Positions 57,204 through 64,000 of a DNA stretch of 64,000 nucleotides are shown here, piece by piece (within the stretch, counting starts at the first letter, position 1; every line of letters begins with the position of its first letter). The position numbers and the translations under genes are program-made. The notes under the pieces were generated by a model. The model saw nothing but the letters and a program-made list of their open reading frames with translations. It had not been told where the DNA came from and ran no database searches. Source of the stretch: Planctomycetaceae bacterium (lineage in GTDB: Bacteria > Planctomycetota > Phycisphaerae > Phycisphaerales > UBA1924); contig JAJTDF010000014.1 of NCBI GenBank assembly GCA_021294835.1, positions 1-64,000 of the forward strand, given 5' to 3'.

Positions 57204-59051
57204 ATGAACACGAGAACACTGGGACGCCTGGCGGCCATCGTCGGGGCGGTGACCGGCGTGATGGCGGGCGGCGCGGCAGCGCAGGAGACCAATCGGCACG
57301 GCGTGCCGGTGGGGCTGGTGCGGATTCACGGGGCCGGCGGCCCGCTGAACTACGCGGTGGGCTTCGCCAAATCAGCCGTGACGCCGGCGAGTCTGATGTC
57401 ACCGGTTCCCGGCGGCTCCGAGCCGGCCGAGGCGCTCTGGGCCGGCGAGGGCAGGGGCGTGACCATGGAGATCAACTGGGGCCTGCTGTTGGGCATGGAG
57501 ACGGTGGCGGCCCAGCCCGGCGCCGCCAGCGTGGGGGCCGCGGCGGCGGACCCGTGGAACGGCATCCTCGCCCAGCCGCTGCGGGCCAGCCTGCCCCTGC
57601 CCGACGGGCAGGTGCGCGAACTGGTGTTCGTGCGCAAGCAGCAGCACAGCCCGGACCGGGTGACCTGGCTGGGGCAGATCGCCGGCGTCCCCGCGTCGGA
57701 CTTCATTCTCTCCCGCGTGGGCGACGCGGTGCTGCTGTGGGTGCGCGATTACGACCGCAAGGAGCATTACACCGTTCGCTTCGCCCCGGCGCTGGGCGAG
57801 CGGCCGGCCCGGCACATCATGACCACCCCCCGCGAGGGCGGCCCGCCCGAAGAGTGCGGCACCTGCCGGGGCGATGTCGGTGCACCGCCCGCGCCCGGCA
57901 CTGCAGCCCCTGGAACCGGAACGGGTTCGGCCACGCCCCCGACTGGCACCGGAACGCCGCCCGGCGGCGGCACGACTGAGGGTGAGGGCGAGGGCATCCT
58001 GCCTGAGTCCGGCGGTGGTGGGGGGGGTGGGGGCGGCGGATATGGCATCCTGAACGCCTCGGATCCCACCAACTTCACCAGCGTGATGTTCGTCGCCAGC
58101 AACGAGGCGATGGCCGTGCTGGGCAGCCGCAACGCCCTGCAGACCCAGTCGCTGAACATGGCGACCGACTTCGCCAACGCTCTGACCAACTCGAACATCG
58201 GCGGGTGGATGCAGGTGGTGGCCGTGGAACTCATCCCCGGCGGCTACAGCCAGGCGGCCAGCGGAGGGACGGACCTGAGCAACCTCCGCGACGGCGTGGG
58301 CACACTGGCCTCGGTGCAAAGCACGCGTCAGATGGTGCGTGCCGACCATGTCGTGCTGCTGCGTTCGGTGCGGTGGGACAACATCATCGGCTTGGCTTAT
58401 CGCCCCATCGCAACCGATCGATTGGTCCCGGAGAACGGACTGTCGGTGGTCTCGCTGGACTCCAGCAACGTCGGCGGCACCTTCAGCCATGAGATCGGTC
58501 ACAACTTCGGCGCCTGCCACGATCTGGCCCAGGGCGCCTGCACGGCGATCACCAGTTCACCCCACGGCAAGCGGTGGTCGTGCAACCGCGTGGTCTGCAC
58601 CGACCACTGGCACACCACCATGGCCTATGGCGCCGGCGGCGGCTGCTCGCCGAGCACACGGGTGCCCTTCTTCTCCAACCCCGCGCTCACCTTCAACACC
58701 GGCTTCGGCTGCTCGAACTTCGTCCTGGGCGACAGCGTCTCCAACGTCAGCAACATGATCCAGACCACCCGGCCCGCCGTCTCGCAGTACATGCTCGGTG
58801 CCTCGCGCCGCTGGGTGGCGGCCGGCCAGCCCGCCGTCGGCACCCAAGGCTCTTGGTTCAGCCCCTTCGGCCTGGTTCGCACCGGTGTGCAGCAGGTGGT
58901 CGGCGGAACCGCTCAGGGCGAGGTGCTCGTCGGCGGCGGCGTCTACAACGAAACCACCGCCAATGGCGGGCCGGTGCTGCTGTCCAACCCCTGCGTTATC
59001 AAGAACGTGGTCGGCCCGACCCAGTCCTCGGGCACCAGCGTGCTGCGGTAA
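57204..59051 (+). CDS. Secreted reprolysin-like zinc metalloprotease
   Basis: GTFSHEIGHNFGACHD (HExxHxxxxxH); signal peptide; Gly/Thr-rich linker. Confidence 0.88.
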   Translation: MNTRTLGRLAAIVGAVTGVMAGGAAAQETNRHGVPVGLVRIHGAGGPLNYAVGFAKSAVTPASLMSPVPGGSEPAEALWAGEGRGVTMEINWGLLLGMETVAAQPGAASVGAAAADPWNGILAQPLRASLPLPDGQVRELVFVRKQQHSPDRVTWLGQIAGVPASDFILSRVGDAVLLWVRDYDRKEHYTVRFAPALGERPARHIMTTPREGGPPEECGTCRGDVGAPPAPGTAAPGTGTGSATPPTGTGTPPGGGTTEGEGEGILPESGGGGGGGGGGYGILNASDPTNFTSVMFVASNEAMAVLGSRNALQTQSLNMATDFANALTNSNIGGWMQVVAVELIPGGYSQAASGGTDLSNLRDGVGTLASVQSTRQMVRADHVVLLRSVRWDNIIGLAYRPIATDRLVPENGLSVVSLDSSNVGGTFSHEIGHNFGACHDLAQGACTAITSSPHGKRWSCNRVVCTDHWHTTMAYGAGGGCSPSTRVPFFSNPALTFNTGFGCSNFVLGDSVSNVSNMIQTTRPAVSQYMLGASRRWVAAGQPAVGTQGSWFSPFGLVRTGVQQVVGGTAQGEVLVGGGVYNETTANGGPVLLSNPCVIKNVVGPTQSSGTSVLR

Positions 59052-59086
59052 CTCGCACGGCAAACGACATTTCGGATCACGTGGGG

Positions 59087-59118
59087 ATGGGCCGCGGGCA
59101 CTGCTCGCGGCCCATTTC
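59087..59118 (+). terminator. Intrinsic terminator-like hairpin after the metalloprotease
   Basis: ATGGGCCGCG-GGCACTGCT-CGCGGCCCAT followed by TTCATT. Confidence 0.7.
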
Positions 59119-59158
59119 ATTGCTGGCGGATGTACAGAACGCCAAGAGTTCTCGGACC

Positions 59159-59207
59159 TCTTGAACTTTCAAGAAGTTTTGAAAATTGGCCGTTTGTGCG
59201 GTAGAAT
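59159..59207 (+). promoter_or_regulatory. mqnC promoter with adjacent operator-like palindrome
   Basis: TCTTGAA-CT-TTCAAGA (59159-59174); -35 TTGAAA 59179-59184, 17-nt spacer, -10 TAGAAT 59202-59207. Confidence 0.65.
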
Positions 59208-59359
59208 GGCCCGGGTCGAGGGTTGGCTTGGCGAGGGGGGTGCAGGAGCTGGGCCGGGGGGCATGGCGGGGGAGAACAGGGAGGGAGCAGGGGGGGCGAC
59301 GGGGGGTAAGCGGGGGGCAAGGAGGGGGCAGACGCACGCGAAGCGTGCAGGATGTGACC

Positions 59360-60973
59360 ATGGCGAGCGAGCAGACCAGGCAGCGTGCAGGCGGGGCGGG
59401 TGTCGCGGGCAACGGCTTTGCGCCCGGCGCCGGCGGGCTGGTCCTGCCCCATCGGCCCGAGCACCCGCAGTTGAGCGGGCTGGATGACGGTCTGCTCGAG
59501 GCGGTGGTGACCGGGCAGGCGCGGCTGACCGGGGCCCAGGCGCTGGAGATCTACCAGCGCATGCCGCTGGCGACGCTGGGGCGGTACGCCGACCGGCGGG
59601 CCCGCGTGCTGCACGGCGACCGCATCCGCACGTACGTGATCGACCGGAACATCAACTACACCAACGTCTGCTCGGCCAAGTGCACCTTCTGCGCTTTCCG
59701 CCGCGACGGCGACGAGGCCGACGCGTACACGCTCGAGCCTTCGGTGATCCACGAGAAGATCGCCGAACTGGTGGCCATCGGTGGGACGCAGATCCTCATG
59801 CAGGGCGGCATGAACCCGGCCCTGCCGCTGGAGTGGTACACCGATCTGCTCAAGGGCATCAAGTCGCGCTTCCCCGGCGTGCACGTGCACGCGTTCTCCC
59901 CGCCGGAGTTCATCGAGTTCGTGCGCTTCTTCGACCCGCCGGGCAGCACGCTGGCGGAGAAGATCCGCTGGGTGATGGTGCGGCTGCGCGACGCGGGGCT
60001 GGACAGCCTGCCCGGCGGCGGCGGCGAGATCTTCGCGCCGGCGGTTCGCAAGAAGATCGGCCTTGGCAAGTGTGATGCGGAGGCGTGGCTGACATGCATG
60101 AACGTCGCCCACTCGCTGGGCATGTTCACCTCGGCGACGATGATGTTCGGGCACATCGAAGGTGTGGCCGACCGCGTGCACCACATGCTGCTGGTCCGCC
60201 ACTGGCAGGACCTGGCCCTGGCCGGGCACACCCTCGGCGGGGCGGGCGGTGAGCGTGATGGTGTGATGTCCTCGCGGTCCCCGGCCTCCACGGGGCACTA
60301 CGTCAGCTTCATCTCCTGGCCCTTCCAGCGTGAGAACACCCCGCTGGGCCGCGTGCCCGACTGGGGCGCCGACCCGCGTGAACTGGAGAGCGAGTTCCCC
60401 GGCGAGGCCATCGCCCGGGCCTGGGCCATGGGCGAGGGCGACGCCGCCCACCCCGCAGGCAAGCGCGCCGCCGACCACTTTGACTTTGAGGCCATGGACC
60501 GCGCTGCCTTCCCCACCGCGCACCTGTTCGGCAAGCGCGTACGGCAGTCGGGCAGCACCGATTACCTGCGCACCCAGGCCCTCTCGCGGCTGGTGCTCGA
60601 CAACGTCTACTCCATCGGCGCCAGTTGGGTGACCATGGGCCCGCACATCGGGCAGGTGGCCCTGGCCTACGGCGCCAACGACATGGGCAGCGTGATGATG
60701 GAAGAGAACGTCGTCTCCTCCGCCGGCACGACGTATTGCCTTGACGAAGCGGTGATCTGCCGACTGGTCCGCGAGGCGGGCTTTGTGCCCACGCAGCGGA
60801 ACAACACCTACGACGTGCTCAAGGTGCACGACGGCCCGGAGGCCCCGGACCTGCGCGTCACCGACTGGAGCACGCACCGCGCCCGCAAGATGCACCAGCA
60901 GGCGCCCAAGGCGGGCTCCGCCGCCGGCGGCACCGCCCAGCTGACCGTCTCGGCCGGCAAGGAACGGGCCTGA
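59360..60973 (+). CDS. mqnC: Radical SAM cyclic dehypoxanthinyl futalosine synthase
   Basis: DRNINYTNVCSAKCTFCAFRR; GGTQILMQGGMNPALPLEWY; SLPGGGGEIF. Confidence 0.88.
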   Translation: MASEQTRQRAGGAGVAGNGFAPGAGGLVLPHRPEHPQLSGLDDGLLEAVVTGQARLTGAQALEIYQRMPLATLGRYADRRARVLHGDRIRTYVIDRNINYTNVCSAKCTFCAFRRDGDEADAYTLEPSVIHEKIAELVAIGGTQILMQGGMNPALPLEWYTDLLKGIKSRFPGVHVHAFSPPEFIEFVRFFDPPGSTLAEKIRWVMVRLRDAGLDSLPGGGGEIFAPAVRKKIGLGKCDAEAWLTCMNVAHSLGMFTSATMMFGHIEGVADRVHHMLLVRHWQDLALAGHTLGGAGGERDGVMSSRSPASTGHYVSFISWPFQRENTPLGRVPDWGADPRELESEFPGEAIARAWAMGEGDAAHPAGKRAADHFDFEAMDRAAFPTAHLFGKRVRQSGSTDYLRTQALSRLVLDNVYSIGASWVTMGPHIGQVALAYGANDMGSVMMEENVVSSAGTTYCLDEAVICRLVREAGFVPTQRNNTYDVLKVHDGPEAPDLRVTDWSTHRARKMHQQAPKAGSAAGGTAQLTVSAGKERA

Positions 60974-60984
60974 GCCCCGCAGCT

Positions 60985-61458
60985 ATGCCCAGCATGATGT
61001 CGACCATGGTGCTGCCCCTGGTGCTGGCCCTGCTGGCCGGGGTGGCGACAGCGTTCCAGCCCGGGATCAACGCCAAGTTCGCGCAGGCGGCGGGCCACCC
61101 GCTGCACGGCGGGGTGGTGAACTTTGCCGTCGGCTGCGCCGTGATGCTGATGCTCTGGGCGGTGATGAGCCGGGCCGCGGGCATGCCCACGCCGGAGGCG
61201 GCGAAGCTGGCCGGCGGGCCGTGGTGGATGTGGCTGGGCGGGGCGCTGGGCGCGTTCTTCGTGTGCACCGCGGTGTACCTGATCCCCAAGGTGGGAGCGG
61301 CGAACTATCTGGCGGCGATGGTGGCCGGGCAACTGATCACCAGCCTGCTGATCGACCACTTCGGTCTGATGGGCCTGCGTGAGGTGGCCATCACGCCGAT
61401 GCGGGTGGCCGGCGTGCTGCTGATCCTCGGCGGCATGGCGGCGGTGAAGTTCGGGTGA
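60985..61458 (+). CDS. YdcZ/DMT-type membrane transporter
   Basis: LALLAGVATAFQPGINAKFAQAAGHPLHGGVVNFAVG; VGAANYLAAMVAGQLITSLLIDHFGL. Confidence 0.85.
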   Translation: MPSMMSTMVLPLVLALLAGVATAFQPGINAKFAQAAGHPLHGGVVNFAVGCAVMLMLWAVMSRAAGMPTPEAAKLAGGPWWMWLGGALGAFFVCTAVYLIPKVGAANYLAAMVAGQLITSLLIDHFGLMGLREVAITPMRVAGVLLILGGMAAVKFG

Positions 61459-61505
61459 AGGGCAGGTCGCAACCGCGACACGCGGCTGCGCAAGGAGGGC
61501 CGAGC

Positions 61506-62090
61506 GTGGAGTTCATCCGCATCGTGGTGCTGTGCGTGATCGGCTCGATCGTGTACGGCGTGCTGCACAACCAGGTCACCGTTCGCATCAGCCTCGAGTA
61601 CTTCACCGTGGCCCATGAGCGGATCATGATCAACCCCACGCCCACGGTGCTCGCCGCGGCGTGGGGCGTGCTGGCCACTTGGTGGGCCGGCCTGCTGGTG
61701 GGCCTGCCAGTGGCGGTGTGCTGCCGCGTGGGGCGGGCGACCAAGTTGGACTGGATGTGGCTGGCTCCCCGGCTGGGCGTGGCGCTGGCGTGCATGGGTG
61801 GGCTGGCGGTCGTCGCCGCGGTGGGCGGGCGGGCCCTGGCGGCGACCGGGGTGGTGCGCATCACCCCGTGGCTGGCCGAGCGGGTTCCCGAGGCGGAGCA
61901 TGTCAACCTGCTGACCGCTGGCTTTGCCCACGGCGCGTCCTACGCGGGCGGGGTGATAGCGGGCGCCGTGCTGTGCACGCTGGCTGTGGTCACCCGGCGC
62001 CAGGGGCGTGGGAAGGCTGCGGAGGTGGCCGCTGCCGATGCCCCCGAGCCGGCACCAGCGGTGATCGCCGATGAATCTCGGGCATCCTGA
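61506..62090 (+). CDS. Multi-pass membrane protein, hypothetical
   Basis: MEFIRIVVLCVIGSIVYGVLHNQVTVRISLEYFTVAHERI; AAGGAGG upstream. Confidence 0.7.
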   Translation: MEFIRIVVLCVIGSIVYGVLHNQVTVRISLEYFTVAHERIMINPTPTVLAAAWGVLATWWAGLLVGLPVAVCCRVGRATKLDWMWLAPRLGVALACMGGLAVVAAVGGRALAATGVVRITPWLAERVPEAEHVNLLTAGFAHGASYAGGVIAGAVLCTLAVVTRRQGRGKAAEVAAADAPEPAPAVIADESRAS

Positions 62091-62176
62091 GCCGTCTCCG
62101 GGCAGCATGCGGGCCGGATTCTGCAGTCGCTCGGTCGGTCGGCCGGTGCAGCCCGTCGGCTGCCGGCTAAGGTGAG

Positions 62177-62848
62177 GTGAGGAGACCTCGCGTGGACGTG
62201 GACGCAGTGGCCGCCATGGTGCGGCTGATCAGCCTCAAGGACCTCACGACCGCCGCCCACACCTGGCGGGTGGTGCTCTACACGCGAGCCATGGCCGAGG
62301 AGTTCGGTCTGCCCCCGGCCGAGGTGGAGCGGCTGGGCATCGCCGCGGCGTTGCACGACATCGGCAAGCTGGACGTCCCCGATGAGATCCTCCAGAAGCC
62401 CGGCAAACTCACCGACGACGAGTTTCGCACCATGCAGCTGCACACCGTCCGCGGGCACGAGCGGCTGCTGCTCAGCGGCGAGACCGACCAAGTGACGCTT
62501 GAACTGGTGCGGCACCACCACGAGCGCTGGGACGGCCTGGGCTACCCCGACAGGCTCAAGGGTGAGGCGATCACGCGGGCCCCGCGGATTTTCGCGGTGA
62601 TCGACTCGTTTGATGCGATGACCAGCCTGCGGCCCTATCGGCAGGACGTGGGCCCCGAGGCGGCCGAGCGTGCGATGGCCGAACTGCACGCCGGATCGGG
62701 CACGCGCTACTGGCCCCAGGCGGTGGAACTGTTCGACCGGCTCTACCGCAGCGGGCACGTGGACTGGATCCTCGAGTACTACAACGACCGCGCCGAGCAC
62801 CCGCAGTTCTGCGCCCGCGCCGTCAGCACGCTTCGCCGGGGCGGGTGA
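62177..62848 (+). CDS. HD-GYP domain phosphodiesterase-like protein
   Basis: AAALHDIGKLDVPDEILQKPGKLTDDE, HHHERWDGLGYPDRLKGE. Confidence 0.93.
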   Translation: MRRPRVDVDAVAAMVRLISLKDLTTAAHTWRVVLYTRAMAEEFGLPPAEVERLGIAAALHDIGKLDVPDEILQKPGKLTDDEFRTMQLHTVRGHERLLLSGETDQVTLELVRHHHERWDGLGYPDRLKGEAITRAPRIFAVIDSFDAMTSLRPYRQDVGPEAAERAMAELHAGSGTRYWPQAVELFDRLYRSGHVDWILEYYNDRAEHPQFCARAVSTLRRGG

Positions 62849-62851
62849 GAC

Positions 62852-63910
62852 TCAGAGCCAGCCTTGGCTCTGCAGAACCTGCCAGGCCTTGTGCAGGTGC
62901 TGGTCGGGGAACATGGCCTTGCGAGAGTTCCACCGATGCGTCAGGTCGACGGCCTGCTCGGGGTTGGCGGCTCCCTCCTGCCGGGCGACCCAGTGCACCG
63001 TGGCCAGCAGTTCCATGCCGTACGAAGACTCGAAGCCCTCGGTGAGTCGCGCCACGCGATCGAACCGGGCAAGGGCCTCCTGACGTGTCGCCAGATAAGC
63101 CTCGGCCTGCTCGGCGGCGTTCGGCAGCAGAGCCAGCGGCTTGGCGGGGTCATCCTCGCCATCGCCATAGCCGGTGATCAAGTGCCCCTCGACATGCTTG
63201 AGCACCTGGCCGAGGTTGGTGGCGTACGGGCCGTACGCCGCCTTGACGTAGTTCAGCCGCAGCGGCTCCCCAGCCGCCTGCATGAAATACATCAGCTTGT
63301 GTACCTCCAGCAGCGTGACCGACGGGTCCATCACCGCTTGAAGGTACCGGCGGAGCAGTCCCACCAGCGCCGCACGGCCGGGGGTCATGGCAGGGGCCTT
63401 TGCCGCTCGCGCCATCTGCGAGGCGGGCGGGGCCGGGCCCGGCTCGTAGAGCACCACGCGAACGTCCCGAAGGCCGTCGAGTGCTTCGACGATCATCGGG
63501 CGCACCTGCTCCCAGTCCAGCCCGCCAAGACCGCAGCCCAGCGGCGGCACCGCCACCGAACGGATCGACCGGGCAACCAGCTCCTCGCGCAAGGCTGCCA
63601 GTCCGGAGGCGATGTCCTCCATGCGGCTGCCCTCTCGCCAATGACGCTTGGTTGGGAAGTTGATGATGTACCGCGGTGTCTTCGCCGCCCCCACGTCGTA
63701 CACGAACATGCGGCCCGGCCGCACCTCGCCCCGGTCGCACGCCGCTTTGTAGGCCCGAAAGTTCCCCGGATACCGGTTCTTGAACTGCAGCGCGATCCCG
63801 CGGCCCATCACGCCAACACAGTTGACGGTGTTCACGACCGCCTCGACATCGGTCTTCAAGATGTCCCCGACGCCTTGTTCCACGTGCCGCAACTCCTTAC
63901 CGCCGCTCAA
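62852..63910 (-). CDS. darG: DarG-type DNA ADP-ribosyl glycohydrolase antitoxin (macrodomain plus C-terminal domain)
   Basis: DILKTDVEAVVNTVNCVGVMGRGIALQFKNRYP; VPPLGCGLGGLDW; HKLMYFMQAAGEPLRLNYVKAAYGPYATNL. Confidence 0.93.
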   Translation of the reverse strand: MSGGKELRHVEQGVGDILKTDVEAVVNTVNCVGVMGRGIALQFKNRYPGNFRAYKAACDRGEVRPGRMFVYDVGAAKTPRYIINFPTKRHWREGSRMEDIASGLAALREELVARSIRSVAVPPLGCGLGGLDWEQVRPMIVEALDGLRDVRVVLYEPGPAPPASQMARAAKAPAMTPGRAALVGLLRRYLQAVMDPSVTLLEVHKLMYFMQAAGEPLRLNYVKAAYGPYATNLGQVLKHVEGHLITGYGDGEDDPAKPLALLPNAAEQAEAYLATRQEALARFDRVARLTEGFESSYGMELLATVHWVARQEGAANPEQAVDLTHRWNSRKAMFPDQHLHKAWQVLQSQGWL

Positions 63911-64000
63911 TAGTACCAGTCGGGCCGCACGGCCAGTCGCGGGCGGTGCACCGCCCGGGCGATGGCAGTCTCAGCCAGGGCCAGCCGCTGCTGGTCGTAC
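63907..64000 (-). CDS. darT: DarT toxin C-terminus, truncated by the window edge
   Basis: Minus-strand YDQQRLALAETAIARAVHRPRLAVRPDWYY* ending in the DarT-like xPxWYY; stop overlaps the darG TTG start. Confidence 0.8.
   Translation of the reverse strand, partial: YDQQRLALAETAIARAVHRPRLAVRPDWYY

Noticed and set aside
59117-60895. 592-aa minus-strand ORF opposite mqnC
   Set aside because: mqnC has clear radical SAM motifs; the antisense has none.
62864-63913. 349-aa + strand ORF opposite darG
   Set aside because: DarG motifs and the darT/darG overlap support the minus strand.
1-64000. tRNA/rRNA genes
   Set aside because: No convincing cloverleaf with a GGTTCRANNCC T-arm or rRNA signature was recognised by eye; a tRNAscan/Infernal run would be decisive.

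Overview
High-GC bacterial chromosome segment. Its character points to a planctomycete, most likely class Phycisphaerae: repeated GDGLLTGDDFxAFINAFA...GCP C-terminal dockerin-like tags, a planctomycete-type ECF sigma/Ser-Thr kinase pair, and futalosine menaquinone synthesis. This placement is inference from protein motifs, not a database result. Housekeeping loci: GDP-fucose genes (gmd, methyltransferase, fcl), topA, miaA, speA, clpS, lpdA, pabB plus NUDIX, mqnC, cardiolipin synthase. Accessory content: (i) an AT-rich island at the left edge with an RHS-type C-terminal fragment, a cysteine-rich tip and a lipoprotein, bounded by an IS3 transposase remnant; (ii) a putative orphan immunity cluster (Imm26-like fusion plus HEAT protein); (iii) three tandem zinc-ribbon membrane paralogs; (iv) a TetR/permease module present twice, followed by ATPase/HlyD/TolC genes, with clear operator palindromes; (v) large secreted tagged proteins, with decayed orphan copies of the tag DNA beside one of them; (vi) a two-gene module of a small conserved protein and a 1701-aa DUF5724/DUF4132-like protein; (vii) DarTG at the right edge. 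Main candidates for new biology: the DUF4132-like two-gene module with a probable leaderless promoter, the RHS-tip/lipoprotein island, the fused Imm26-like immunity cluster, the orphan tag copies, and miaA, which lacks any ATG/GTG/TTG/CTG start ahead of its P-loop and lies in frame behind the speA stop codon. No tRNA, rRNA or CRISPR array was recognised.
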